The notes below the pieces were generated by a model. It was not told the DNA's origin, did no database searches, and was given only the letters and a program-made list of their open reading frames with translations. Position numbers and translations under genes: made by a program. From a virus, in the IMG/VR virus record IMGVR_UViG_3300046512_000360, positions 1-53,751 of that record: 53,751 bases of DNA. One strand, given 5' to 3'. Of this stretch, positions 21,051 through 29,092 are shown piece after piece (position 1 is the first letter of the stretch; every line of letters begins with the position of its first letter).

Positions 21051-21349
21051 TGGACCATGACGAAGACATCGAGGTTACCACGGTAAGGCCAACGGTGGCT
21101 ATCGTTGGCGGCTCGCGCAACGGCATCGGGCAGTTGCTCGCTATCGCGGCAATGTCGGCCGGGTTTGACTTCGCCCGCTCCGGCCCCCGCTCATACGGGC
21201 CTATCGACGTGCTTGCGCCCACGCCACGCCGGGAAGCGAGGCGCGATCGCGTGATCCAGATCGGGCACAATCCCCAGAAGACCTACTTCGAGAGTGAGGT
21301 GCCGATGACGAAGCGGCAGCGCCGCCGAATCCGGGGGAAGCGCGCATGA
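21050..21349 (+). CDS. Hypothetical early protein (99 aa)
   Basis: A 99-aa protein, MDHDEDIEVTTVRPTVAIVG then GSRNGIGQLLAIAAMSAGFDFARSG and a basic C-terminus (MTKRQRRRIRGKRA). The GG..GIG turn resembles a nucleotide-binding loop but is too short to assign. TGATG overlap with the gene before and ATGA with the phosphatase after. Confidence 0.6.
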   Translation: MDHDEDIEVTTVRPTVAIVGGSRNGIGQLLAIAAMSAGFDFARSGPRSYGPIDVLAPTPRREARRDRVIQIGHNPQKTYFESEVPMTKRQRRRIRGKRA

Positions 21350-22080
21350 GCAGGACCTACGCAATCGCAGACCTGCATGGCCGCTTCGACCTGCTCGAGC
21401 GGGCAATCGATCTGATAGAGGCTGATGCTGGTGACGCCGGCGGCACATTTATCGTGCTCGGTGACTTTGTAGACCGCGGCCCCCAGAGCCGAAACATCAT
21501 CGACCTCCTGATGGTAGGCCCGCAGCGGCCGAATTGGCAATGGATCGTCCTTCAGGGCAACCACGAGGCCATGATGATCGAGGTGCTGTCGGCGCCGAAC
21601 CCCGACCTCATGCGCTGGTGGATGGGCAATGGCGGTGGGCAGACCCTGCAGTCGTATGGCTACGCGTCCGGTGACCTCGTGCACCCACTCAAGGTCCCAG
21701 CTGATCACCTGGCGTGGCTGGCGGGCCTGCCGGTCTACCATGAGGATGAGCATCGCATCTTCGTGCATGCCGGCGTCCCGCCGCACCAGCCGCTATTCGA
21801 GGCCAAGCGCGAGACGCTGCAATGGATGCTCTATCCCAGTGACGAGACGTATCCAGACGCCGAGGTCCACGCCGATAGCCAGCACTGCAGCGGCAAGCAC
21901 ATCGTCCATGGGCATCACCAGTCGGCGTCGCACCCACTGCTGAAGCCGCACCGCACAAACCTCGACAGCTTCGCCTGGCACACCGGCAGGCTCGCGATCG
22001 GCGTGTTCGATAACGACTACGCCACGCCGGTGGCGATCATGGCCGCGCAGGCGGCTGGCACAGAAAGGAACCCGACGTGA
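21346..22080 (+). CDS. Metallophosphoesterase (PPP-type Ser/Thr phosphatase)
   Basis: A 244-aa calcineurin-like phosphoesterase. Motifs in order: ADLHGRF at residues 8-14, VLGDFVDRGPQS near 39, LQGNHEAMM near 68, IFVHAGVPPHQP near 143 and HGHHQS near 182, the full metal-binding set. Closest in layout to lambda PP (NinI/orf221). It probably removes phosphate from host or phage proteins; target unknown. In the lambda genome its equivalent lies in the nin region just before the late regulator, the same as here. Confidence 0.92.
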   Translation: MSRTYAIADLHGRFDLLERAIDLIEADAGDAGGTFIVLGDFVDRGPQSRNIIDLLMVGPQRPNWQWIVLQGNHEAMMIEVLSAPNPDLMRWWMGNGGGQTLQSYGYASGDLVHPLKVPADHLAWLAGLPVYHEDEHRIFVHAGVPPHQPLFEAKRETLQWMLYPSDETYPDAEVHADSQHCSGKHIVHGHHQSASHPLLKPHRTNLDSFAWHTGRLAIGVFDNDYATPVAIMAAQAAGTERNPT

Positions 22081-23063
22081 AAACCTTCTTTCTCGCGCTT
22101 TGCGCGCTGCTAGCCTGCGCCTTGCCCGTTGGCACCGCCTTTGCCGACCCTGCATTCCCCGATCGCGGCCGCGCCGCGGTGGTAGACGCAGCTGGCGTCA
22201 TCCCCGATGCCGAAGAGGTTGCCCTCAACTCCCGCATCGTCGGCTGGGTCCACAATACCGGGCACCAGCTTGCTGTCGTGACGGTGCCCAGCCTGCAGGG
22301 CTACGATATCAAGGAATACGGCTATCAGCTGGGCCGCGCCTGGGGCCTTGGCAGCAAAGACCGAAACGACGGTGCCATCCTGCTCCTCGCGCCGACAGAG
22401 CGAAAGGTGCGCATCGAGGTCGGGTACGGGCTTGAGCCGGTGCTCACCGACGGGCTGACCTCGGAGATCATCCGTGGCGTTGTCGTACCGAGACTCAAGG
22501 CGGGAGAGACGTCCGCCGCGTTGAGCGACGGCGCGGTGGCGATCATGGCCGCTTCAACGCCTACGCCAGCCGCTGCCGCGCCGCCGCGCCCAGCCGGCGG
22601 CCGCGGTCCGATGTGGCCATGGCTACTTGGCGGCTTCGTCATCGTGCTGGCTGCAGCAATCTTCGCTTGGGTGCGCAGTATCAACGTGGAGCGGCGCCGC
22701 GCTATCCAGCGCATGGAGGAACAGCGCGAGCGGTTGAGCGCGCACCGGGCATTTTGCCCACCGCCGCCCCCGCGCGACTGGCCGTCACTGCCGCCTTCGC
22801 GTTCGATCGCCGCTCCATCGCCACCCCCCAGCCGAGCCGGTTCGGGCCAGCCTCCCAAGCGCGAGCCGGAGCGACGACGCGACGACGACACCTTCGCATC
22901 CCCGGGTGCATCATTCGGCGCTGGCTTCGGCCTCGGATCATCTTCGTCCAGTTCTTCCGGCAGCGGATCTAGCTGGGGAAGCTCGGATAGCTCTTCATCG
23001 TCCAGCGGTTTCGACGGCGGCGGCGGATCGTTCGGCGGTGGCGGCTCGGACAGTAGCTACTGA
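22077..23063 (+). CDS. Secreted TPM-domain membrane protein
   Basis: A 328-aa protein of the TPM (YgcG-like) family. Residues 1-23 are a signal peptide (KTFFLALCALLACALPVGTAFA), 25-165 form the TPM domain (FPDRGRAAVVDAAGVIPDAEE... with LGSKDRNDGAILLLAP and VGYGLEPVLTD), about 178-200 a membrane helix, and the tail is Pro- then Ser/Gly-rich. Bacterial homologs act in the envelope; phage copies are rare. Lies between the phosphatase and the late regulator, 4-bp overlap. Likely an acquired gene that may be used in envelope change or exclusion. Confidence 0.8.
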   Translation: MKTFFLALCALLACALPVGTAFADPAFPDRGRAAVVDAAGVIPDAEEVALNSRIVGWVHNTGHQLAVVTVPSLQGYDIKEYGYQLGRAWGLGSKDRNDGAILLLAPTERKVRIEVGYGLEPVLTDGLTSEIIRGVVVPRLKAGETSAALSDGAVAIMAASTPTPAAAAPPRPAGGRGPMWPWLLGGFVIVLAAAIFAWVRSINVERRRAIQRMEEQRERLSAHRAFCPPPPPRDWPSLPPSRSIAAPSPPPSRAGSGQPPKREPERRRDDDTFASPGASFGAGFGLGSSSSSSSGSGSSWGSSDSSSSSSGFDGGGGSFGGGGSDSSY

Positions 23064-23065
23064 CG

Positions 23066-23266
23066 ATGATGGACAGCAACGAGATCATCGAGGCCCTTGA
23101 GAGCACCTCGGGAAACCGCAGGGACCGTGGCGGAATTTCCGATCCCCGGATGCCCGACGCCGCGGACATTCGACTTTGGCGCGATCGCCTCTTGAGGTTC
23201 TTCGAGGACCTGGATGCGGAGGTGACCGTCAGTGAAATCGTTGAAGCGCTAGAGGATTATACATGA
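23066..23266 (+). CDS. Small hypothetical protein (66 aa)
   Basis: A 66-aa acidic protein (ATG at 23066 or 23069), MMDSNEIIEALESTSGNRRD then RLWRDRLLRFFEDLDAEVTVSEIVEAL, mostly helical. It overlaps the NusG-like gene start by 4 bp, which suggests joint translation and perhaps a common function in late control. Confidence 0.6.
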   Translation: MMDSNEIIEALESTSGNRRDRGGISDPRMPDAADIRLWRDRLLRFFEDLDAEVTVSEIVEALEDYT

Positions 23267-23781
23267 CGAACTGGTGCATCCTCCGCACTGCTCCCAGCCG
23301 GACGCTGCTGCTCGCGGCGGCGCTGACCGAAGCGGGTTATACGGCATGGACGCCGGAGGAGGCTATTGTTCGGCGGGCGCCGCGTGGCGGTACGAAGAAG
23401 GTGACCGTCGCTTTGACGCCGACAATCGTCTTCGCGGACTATGAGCGACTGCCTGAATTTGTCGCGATCTCGCGCCTTCCACCGAGCCTGTCACATGGAC
23501 TGCCGCCCTTCAGCGTATTTCGGTACCTCGACGGCTATCCGCGCATAGCCGATCGGGCGCTTGATGCGCTGCGCCTCGCGGAGCAACGTGGCCGCCCGCG
23601 TAAACAGGTTCGTGCATTCCATCGGGATGACCTGGTTAAGTGTCCGGGTGGAGGGTTCGAGGGGTTGGTTGGCAGGGTTGAAGGAACGAAGGGAAAGTTC
23701 ACCATCGTCGTCTTTCCGAGCGCCAATTTCCCTGTGGAGATTATGGCACAAGATTTGTTGCCGGCATCGGCGGCAGCTTGA
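23263..23781 (+). CDS. NusG-family paralog (transcription antitermination)
   Basis: A 172-aa protein with the NusG/RfaH layout. The N-terminal NGN-like domain begins MTNWCILRTAPSRTLLLAAALTEAGYTAWTPEEA, with VALTPTIVFADYERL as its central strands; residues about 120-155 form a KOW domain (DDLVKCPGGGFEGLVGRVEGTKGKFTIVV). It lies at the very end of the early-right operon, in front of a late promoter candidate and a hairpin, which is where lambda has Q. This makes it a good candidate for the late-gene antiterminator acting on RNA polymerase. Fold assignment is good; antitermination is inference. Confidence 0.75.
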   Translation: MTNWCILRTAPSRTLLLAAALTEAGYTAWTPEEAIVRRAPRGGTKKVTVALTPTIVFADYERLPEFVAISRLPPSLSHGLPPFSVFRYLDGYPRIADRALDALRLAEQRGRPRKQVRAFHRDDLVKCPGGGFEGLVGRVEGTKGKFTIVVFPSANFPVEIMAQDLLPASAAA

Positions 23782-23807
23782 CGCGTGCGGCGATGTTCCT
23801 GTATTGA
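23778..23807 (+). promoter_or_regulatory. Late promoter candidate (PR'-like)
   Basis: TTGACG at 23778-23783, 18 nt, TATTGA at 23802-23807. It overlaps the stop of the NusG-like gene and would start a transcript just before the hairpin at 23835. The -10 box matches poorly, so support comes mainly from position. Confidence 0.4.
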
Positions 23808-23834
23808 TCCACTTACCCGCTGCCAGGAGCAGCA

Positions 23835-23883
23835 TGGCAAGCTAATTGGCCTGACGCCCGAAAGGGAGGGTTAGCCCTTGCCA
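23835..23883 (+). promoter_or_regulatory. Structured RNA element with GNRA loop
   Basis: A 49-nt imperfect hairpin: TGGCAA (23835-23840) pairs with TTGCCA (23878-23883), GCTAA with TTAGC (2-nt CC bulge between), CCT with AGG (4-nt GACG bulge), and CCC with GGG around a GAAA tetraloop (23860-23863). No U-run follows, so it is not a simple terminator. It lies directly after the NusG paralog gene and the late promoter candidate. It also contains the three-codon frame ATG GCA AGC TAA behind CAGGAG. Confidence 0.55.
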
Positions 23884-23943
23884 CTACCCAACGGACGCGC
23901 CCTCGCTTTCGGTGACCGCGCGAAGCGCACCGATACAAACCCT

Positions 23944-24150
23944 TCATCGTTTACGCGATAGGAACTCGTCGACGCCGAGGTTCTTCCTCGCTCGTTCCAT
24001 CGCATCCACTTCCATTGATGCGCGCCACTCTTCGGCGGAGAACAGGCGAGTATGGCACCGCGCGCATGTCACCCATCCCGGCTCATGGCCCAACGCAGGG
24101 TCTGCATGACCGCACTGGAAGCAGGCGGGACTTAGTTCGATCTTATCCAT
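23944..24150 (-). CDS. Antisense zinc-ribbon protein (68 aa)
   Basis: A minus-strand gene inside the late-gene leader: start at 24150 with a GAGG ribosome site, product MDKIELSPACFQCGHADPAL then HEPGWVTCARCHTRLFSAEEW. Two CxxC pairs (CFQC and CARC) fit a small zinc ribbon. The rest is an acidic to basic helix. It runs against the late transcript, like three other small genes in this phage. Function unknown. Confidence 0.65.
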   Translation of the reverse strand: MDKIELSPACFQCGHADPALGHEPGWVTCARCHTRLFSAEEWRASMEVDAMERARKNLGVDEFLSRKR

Positions 24151-24164
24151 CGCATCCTCATATC

Positions 24165-24503
24165 ATGAAGATCGTGCCGATGCCCAGCAAGCCACCTCAG
24201 TTCAGCACTAAGCGCAAACCATCCAAGCCCAAGGCCTGGGTGACCAGCCGCAAGAGCCGTCAGGCGCGCGGATACGGGCGCGAACACGAAATCATGCGAG
24301 CCATCGTGCTGCGCGAGGAGCCGCTCTGTCGGGTCTGTCAGGCCGAGGGCCGCGTCACCGCCGCAACGATCGCCGACCACATTAAGCCATTGGCCGAAGG
24401 TGGCACCGGCGAGCGCGACAACTACCAGGGCATTTGCCGGCCCTGCCACCACTTCAAGACCGCTGCGGAGAGCAAGCGGGCTAGGGACAGGAGACGTCGA
24501 TGA
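24165..24503 (+). CDS. HNH endonuclease
   Basis: A 112-aa phage HNH nuclease. CRVCQAEGRVTAATIADHIKPLAEGGTGERDNYQGICRPCHHFKT holds the zinc CxxC pairs, the catalytic DH, the central N and the last H. The basic N-terminus (FSTKRKPSKPKAWVTSRKSRQARGYGREHE) matches relatives next to terminase genes, where the nuclease supports DNA packaging. The start at 24165 (alternative 24180). Confidence 0.9.
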   Translation: MKIVPMPSKPPQFSTKRKPSKPKAWVTSRKSRQARGYGREHEIMRAIVLREEPLCRVCQAEGRVTAATIADHIKPLAEGGTGERDNYQGICRPCHHFKTAAESKRARDRRRR

Positions 24504-24739
24504 CCACCACCATCACCATCACCACGCACAGCTGGCCCGTCGAGGTCACCACGACCGACGACTACGACAGCGCAGGCGCACACGTCTACACCGCCACCAC
24601 CCACACGCTGCCCGCCAACAGCGCTGGCACGTTCCACCTCTCCAGTACCAGGTCGATGTCATTCCGCGAGCTGCCCATCCCGCACGAGGACGCCGGCGCG
24701 GTCGACGAGCCCCTGTCGGCCGCCTCCGAGTCCGCCTGA
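24500..24739 (+). CDS. Hypothetical late protein (79 aa)
   Basis: A 79-aa protein rich in Thr and Ser, MTTTITITTHSWPVEVTTTDDYDS then FHLSSTRSMSFRELPIPHED, probably beta-structured. ATGA overlap with the HNH gene. Similar short Thr-rich proteins occur in front of terminase genes, sometimes as head decoration; nothing more can be said. Confidence 0.6.
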   Translation: MTTTITITTHSWPVEVTTTDDYDSAGAHVYTATTHTLPANSAGTFHLSSTRSMSFRELPIPHEDAGAVDEPLSAASESA

Positions 24740-24875
24740 CCCGGGGGGGGGGTGGTTCGAAAATTCAGGGCCACCGCGCCCAGGACCGCCTGCAGACCAC
24801 TTTTTTTGCGCACACGATTTAAACTCTTGGGACCAATTAGATTTTTGGGACCGAATTAAATTTCGGAGACGCCCC
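24740..24875. other. Candidate packaging site (cos/pac) upstream of terminase
   Basis: A 136-bp gene-free segment unlike its surroundings: a run of nine G after the stop of the previous gene, then an A/T-rich part with two direct repeats, TTGGGACCAATTAGATTT (24827-24844) and TTGGGACCGAATTAAATTT (24845-24863). Location directly before terS is the usual place of the packaging site. Which bases are cut cannot be told. Confidence 0.5.
24827..24863. repeat. Two direct repeats (TTGGGACC-A/T-rich) before terS
   Basis: Two adjacent 18-19-bp units that share TTGGGACC and then an AATTA-containing tail, ending 13 nt before the terS start codon. The spacing of 18 bp is suitable for repeated binding of a small terminase subunit. 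Confidence 0.7.
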
Positions 24876-25298
24876 ATGCAGCGAGGCCGTAAGCCAGATC
24901 CCCCTGCCGTGAAGGCAGCCCGCCTGGGCAAGCTTCCCGGCACCGAGACTTTCGGCCGCGCCGAACTGCTCGTCCCCGGCTCGCCGCCCGCGATGCCGGA
25001 TTATTTGAAACCCGAGGCAATCGATGTCTGGCAGGAAGAGATCGGTCGCGTCATGGCGGCCGGTGTCGTCGAAATCGATAGCTCCCTTTTCGCGCGGTAC
25101 TGTTCGCTGGAAGCGCTCGTTCGTCAGGCTTTCAACGCCGGCGACGAGCCTCCCCCGATGGCTGCCCTGACTGTCCTTCGGCAGTACGGCGAGCTGCTCG
25201 GGATAGCTGGCCGCAAGAGCCGTGTTGGCAAGGTGGCGGATGACCCGACGAAAACCGGCAACCCCTTCGCTCGAAACGGCAGCCGGCCACGCCCGTGA
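24876..25298 (+). CDS. Terminase small subunit (P27 family)
   Basis: A 140-aa protein of the phage P27 terminase small-subunit family: MQRGRKPDPPAVKAARLGKLPG at the start (the typical RGRKP), PGSPPAMPDYLKPEAIDVWQEEIGR, and a short helix-turn region before LRQYGELLGIAGRKSR and the DDPTKTGNPFARNG tail. It would recognise the packaging site and regulate the large subunit. The large subunit gene starts within it (59-bp overlap). Confidence 0.92.
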   Translation: MQRGRKPDPPAVKAARLGKLPGTETFGRAELLVPGSPPAMPDYLKPEAIDVWQEEIGRVMAAGVVEIDSSLFARYCSLEALVRQAFNAGDEPPPMAALTVLRQYGELLGIAGRKSRVGKVADDPTKTGNPFARNGSRPRP

Positions 25299-27039
25299 CT
25301 ATGCCGCCATCGCCCTGGCATATGCCAAGGCGGCTGTGGCGGACAAAAAGCAGAAGCGGCATTGCAAGTTCGTGCGCCAGGCGGCGCAGCGACACCTCGA
25401 TGACCTGAAGCGCGCCCGCAAGCGCGACTTCCCGTACCGTTACGACGAGTGGCACGCGAACGACATCTGCGACTTTATCGAGAAATTGCCACACGTCGAA
25501 GGCCAGTGGGAGACGCCTAACCTCCGCCTCGAGCCTGTGCAGATATTTATCCTCGCCACCGTGTTCGGCTGGCGTGACAAGGGCACTGGCCTACGTCGGT
25601 TCACCGATGTCTACATCGAGATGGCCCGCAAGGGCGCCAAGTCCACGCTGACGGCCGGTGTCGTCCTCTATTGCGCATGCTGCGAGGACGAACCTGGACC
25701 ACTTATCCTGATCGGGGCCACCACCGGCGCTCAGGCACTCAAGGTCTTCAAGCCGGCGCGCATCATGGCGCTGCGCTCGCCTGCCCTCCAGGAGGCCTTC
25801 GGGCTCCAGGTCTGGGCGAAGTCCATCACCATCGCCGACAACGCCGGCGAGATTCAGACCATCAATTCCAAGGGCTCGACGCAGGACGGGCACAACCCGC
25901 ACGTCGCGGTGCTCGATGAGCTGCATGCGCACAGGGACCGCGCGCTGTTCGACGTCATCCACTCCGCCGACGGATCGCGCCGCAACCCTCTGTACTGGAA
26001 GATCACCACCGCCGGCTTCGATCTGCACGGCGTCTGCTACGAGCAGCGGACCTACGCGGCGAAGGTTCTGGCCAAGGCCATTGCCGCCGAGCACTTCTTC
26101 GCCATCATCTTCACCCTCGACGATGCCAAGGATTTTACGCCCGAGCGAAAGGTCGGGGACGACCCCTACGACGAAGCGAACTGGATCAAGGCCAACCCGC
26201 TGATGCCGGTGACGCCGAGCCTCGCGGCCATGCGTCGCCAGGCCACGGGCGCGAAGGGTGCGCCGGGGTCCGAGGGCGAATTTTTCACGAAGCGGCTTAA
26301 CAAATGGATGGGCGCCGCCAGTGCTTGGCTCAACGTCACGCAGTGGATCGCTTGCTCCGACCCGACGCTGACGCTCGACGACTTCCGCGGGCTAGACTGC
26401 TACATCGGCGCTGACCTTTCGAACGTGGACGACCTTTCCGCGATCGTGCTCGCAGCCATGGACGACGGCGGGCGCCTGCTGGTGAAATGTTGGTTCTATT
26501 GCCCGAAGGCGCGGCTGCAGCGGGAGGATGCGACCACGAAGCAGGCCACCGAGATGTATCGGCAGTGGGTGAAGGACGGCCATCTGGTTGCGACCGAGGG
26601 CGACTTCATCGACCACCGCGCCATCGAAGCCCAGATCCGTGAGCTCAAAGAACTGCTGGCGGTCCACAAAGCGACGTTTGACCAATGGAATAGCGGACTG
26701 GCCATGGCCTCCCGCCTCAACGAAGACTTCGACGACGGCGGCGAAGCCTTCGCCGCGCAATTGTCGAAGAACGCCAACAACCACACCGATCCGGCCAAGG
26801 ACGTGGAGGCGCGCGTAAAGGCAGGCGCGCACCAACTGCGGCACGACGGCAACCCGGTGATGACGTGGATGATCGGCAACGCTGTCGTCGATCGACGCAC
26901 CGATGGCAGCATCCTTCCCAAGAAGGAGACGCCGAACAGTCCCAATAAGATCGACGGCGTGGATGCCCTGATGAACGCAACCAAGCCGATGGTCCAACCC
27001 GAAGAGACCGCCCCAGAATACGAGATGCTCGTCGTCTAG
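25240..27039 (+). CDS. Terminase large subunit
   Basis: A 599-aa packaging motor and nuclease. The start at 25240 has an AGGTGG ribosome site; an upstream GTG at 25222 is possible. The ATPase half has the adenine-binding LRLEPVQIFILATVFGW (about residue 95), the Walker-A-like ARKGAKST (about 129-136) and Walker B VAVLDELHAH (about 222-230). The nuclease half has YIGADLSNVDDLSAIV with its metal-binding Asp and a late DGVDALMNA. Same general type as HK97 and other P27-linked terminases. Confidence 0.95.
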   Translation: MTRRKPATPSLETAAGHARDYAAIALAYAKAAVADKKQKRHCKFVRQAAQRHLDDLKRARKRDFPYRYDEWHANDICDFIEKLPHVEGQWETPNLRLEPVQIFILATVFGWRDKGTGLRRFTDVYIEMARKGAKSTLTAGVVLYCACCEDEPGPLILIGATTGAQALKVFKPARIMALRSPALQEAFGLQVWAKSITIADNAGEIQTINSKGSTQDGHNPHVAVLDELHAHRDRALFDVIHSADGSRRNPLYWKITTAGFDLHGVCYEQRTYAAKVLAKAIAAEHFFAIIFTLDDAKDFTPERKVGDDPYDEANWIKANPLMPVTPSLAAMRRQATGAKGAPGSEGEFFTKRLNKWMGAASAWLNVTQWIACSDPTLTLDDFRGLDCYIGADLSNVDDLSAIVLAAMDDGGRLLVKCWFYCPKARLQREDATTKQATEMYRQWVKDGHLVATEGDFIDHRAIEAQIRELKELLAVHKATFDQWNSGLAMASRLNEDFDDGGEAFAAQLSKNANNHTDPAKDVEARVKAGAHQLRHDGNPVMTWMIGNAVVDRRTDGSILPKKETPNSPNKIDGVDALMNATKPMVQPEETAPEYEMLVV

Positions 27040-27065
27040 GGGGTTACCGCATTCAGGAGTTGCCC

Positions 27066-27683
27066 ATGCAGAACCGGGCCTATTCGTTCATCCAGATCAA
27101 GGCATTGGACGAAGAAACACGCATTATCGAAGGCATCGCAAGCTCGCCCAGCCCCGACCGCGTTGGCGACATCGTCCAACCCATGGGCGCGAAGTTCAAA
27201 CTGCCGCTGCCCTTCCTTTGGCAGCACGACCACGACGCGCCGATCGGCCATGTGATCGAGGCCTCGCTTTCGCCCCAGGGGATCTCGTTCAAGGCGCAGA
27301 TCGCGAAGACCGACGAGCCGGGCCGCCTCAAGGACCTGCTCGATTTCGCGTGGCAGTGCATCAAGATGAAGCTGGTGGCGGCCGTTTCGATCGGCTTCCG
27401 GCCGATCAAGTACGCCTTCATCAGCGACGGCGGTATCGAGTTCGAGGAGTGGGACTGGTTCGAGCTGAGCGCCGTCACCATCCCGGCCCAGGCGGATGCC
27501 ACGATCAACGCCGTCAAATCGATCGACGCTGGCCTGCGCAAATCCGCAGGCGTGGCCGATCCCGAAGTTCCCCAGCGAGATACGCCTGCCGCGACCGGCA
27601 AGGGGCGCGTCGTGAAGCTGGATGAGCCCGCCCGCGATGGGGCGAAACCCTTCGTCATCCGCGAGATCAAGCGGAAGGCATAA
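27066..27683 (+). CDS. Prohead protease (HK97 family, S78)
   Basis: A 205-aa head maturation protease that would cut the capsid scaffold. It starts at 27066 (AGGAG upstream; a TTG at 27060 is also possible) with MQNRAYSFIQIKALDEETRIIEGIASSPSPDRVGDIV. FLWQHDHDAPIGHVIE contains the catalytic His and VAAVSIGFRPI the nucleophile Ser; DWFELSAVTIPA is the third conserved block. Fits the family, followed by capsid. Confidence 0.95.
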   Translation: MQNRAYSFIQIKALDEETRIIEGIASSPSPDRVGDIVQPMGAKFKLPLPFLWQHDHDAPIGHVIEASLSPQGISFKAQIAKTDEPGRLKDLLDFAWQCIKMKLVAAVSIGFRPIKYAFISDGGIEFEEWDWFELSAVTIPAQADATINAVKSIDAGLRKSAGVADPEVPQRDTPAATGKGRVVKLDEPARDGAKPFVIREIKRKA

Positions 27684-27707
27684 CCCCACCAATACGGGAC
27701 TACCATC

Positions 27708-29084
27708 ATGGCAACCATCGCCGAACAGATCGCTGCATTCGAGCAGAAGCGTGCTTCGCTCGTTTCCGCCAACGAGACCATCATGACCAAGGCCGCCGAT
27801 GCGGGCGCCACGCTCGATGCTGAACAGGAAGAACTGTTCGACGGCAACCAGGCCGACGTCGACGCCATCGACAAGCACCTCGTGCGCCTGCGCGCTATGG
27901 AAAAGACCATGCTCGCCAAGGCCGCGCCGGTCGCGGGCAAGACCAGTGTCGAAGGTTCGCAGTCGCGCGGCGGCCCGGCGATCATCATCAAGTCGGGCGA
28001 CGCCGAGGAGAAATTCCCCGGCCAGAACTATACCCGCATGGTGATCGCCAAGACCCTCGCTCGTCTCGACGGCATCTCGGCCGAAGGTATCGCCAACCAG
28101 CGCTGGGGCAAGAGCAATCCGCTCCTCGTCGGCGTCATCAAGGCGGCCGTCGCAGGCGGTGGCACCGAAACCGGCGAATGGGGTGCCGAACTTGCTCAGG
28201 CGGACACCCGCTACACCGGCGACTTCATCGACTTCCTCTACGCGCAGACCGTGTTCGACCGCCTCCCGCTTCGCGAAGTCCCCGCAAACGTGCACATCAA
28301 GGGCCAGGACGGCGCCGCGACCGCCTACTGGGTCGGTCAGTCGAAGTCGATCCCGGTGACGAAGGCGGACTTCTCTGATGTCCAGCTTTCCGCCCTCAAG
28401 GTCGCCGCGATCGCGGTCATCTCCAAGGAGCTGCTGCGCGATTCGTCGCCGTCGGCCGAGCTGCTGGTGCGCGACGCCCTCGTACAGGCGTCGGCGCAGC
28501 GAGTGGACCAGACGTTCCTGTCGAACGCCGCCGCGGTCCCCAATGTCTCGCCGGCAGGCATCCTCAACGGCGTGACGGCAGGTACCAGCTCGGGCAACGA
28601 TGTCGCCGACGTCATCACGGACGTGAAGGCGCTCTACGCGGGCTTCATCGCGGCGAACAACGCCGACGGGCTCCAGTTCGTCACGACGCAGTCGCTCGCG
28701 AAGTCGCTGGGCCTCATCCAGAACGTCATGGGCAACTGGGCATTCCCGGGCCTCGGCGCCAACGGCGGCACCCTCCTGGGTGACACCGTCGTTGCTGGCG
28801 GCAACGTGGGTACGGGCGACCTGATCCTGCTCAAGCCGTCCGACATCTACAAGATCGGCGATCGTGGCGTCGAGGTCTCCCTGTCCACCGAAGCCGCGAT
28901 CCAGATGGACGACGCCCCGAATGGCGCAAGCGACACGCCGACCGCTCACACCGGCGTCGTGTCGATGTTCCAGACGGAATCGGTGGCCATCAAGGTCGTC
29001 CGCCCGCTGAACTTCGCCAAGCGCCGCGCTTCGGCCGTCGCCTACATCGGCGACGCCGACTACGGCACGCCCGAAGCGCCGTAA
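27708..29084 (+). CDS. Major capsid protein (HK97 fold)
   Basis: A 458-aa coat protein. The first 100 residues (MATIAEQIAAFEQKRASLVSANETIMTKAADAG...VDAIDKHLVRLRAMEKTMLAKAAP) form the coiled-coil delta/scaffold part normally removed by the protease. The rest has the HK97-type core, with a repeated AALKVAAIAVISKELLRDSSPSAELLVRDALVQA segment and LQFVTTQSLAKSLGLIQ. A strong stem-loop follows the stop. Confidence 0.93.
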   Translation: MATIAEQIAAFEQKRASLVSANETIMTKAADAGATLDAEQEELFDGNQADVDAIDKHLVRLRAMEKTMLAKAAPVAGKTSVEGSQSRGGPAIIIKSGDAEEKFPGQNYTRMVIAKTLARLDGISAEGIANQRWGKSNPLLVGVIKAAVAGGGTETGEWGAELAQADTRYTGDFIDFLYAQTVFDRLPLREVPANVHIKGQDGAATAYWVGQSKSIPVTKADFSDVQLSALKVAAIAVISKELLRDSSPSAELLVRDALVQASAQRVDQTFLSNAAAVPNVSPAGILNGVTAGTSSGNDVADVITDVKALYAGFIAANNADGLQFVTTQSLAKSLGLIQNVMGNWAFPGLGANGGTLLGDTVVAGGNVGTGDLILLKPSDIYKIGDRGVEVSLSTEAAIQMDDAPNGASDTPTAHTGVVSMFQTESVAIKVVRPLNFAKRRASAVAYIGDADYGTPEAP

Positions 29085-29092
29085 AAACCATT

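Noticed and set aside
23849-23866. Possible hammerhead ribozyme core (CTGA...GAAA) in the hairpin after the NusG paralog
   Set aside because: The order of core and stems is wrong: GAAA is the loop of a CCC/GGG stem and not the end of stem II.
27036-28949. A 637-codon minus-strand open frame opposite protease and capsid genes
   Set aside because: Shadow of highly biased capsid codons; no motif, no start signal, and the sense frame is a sure structural gene.
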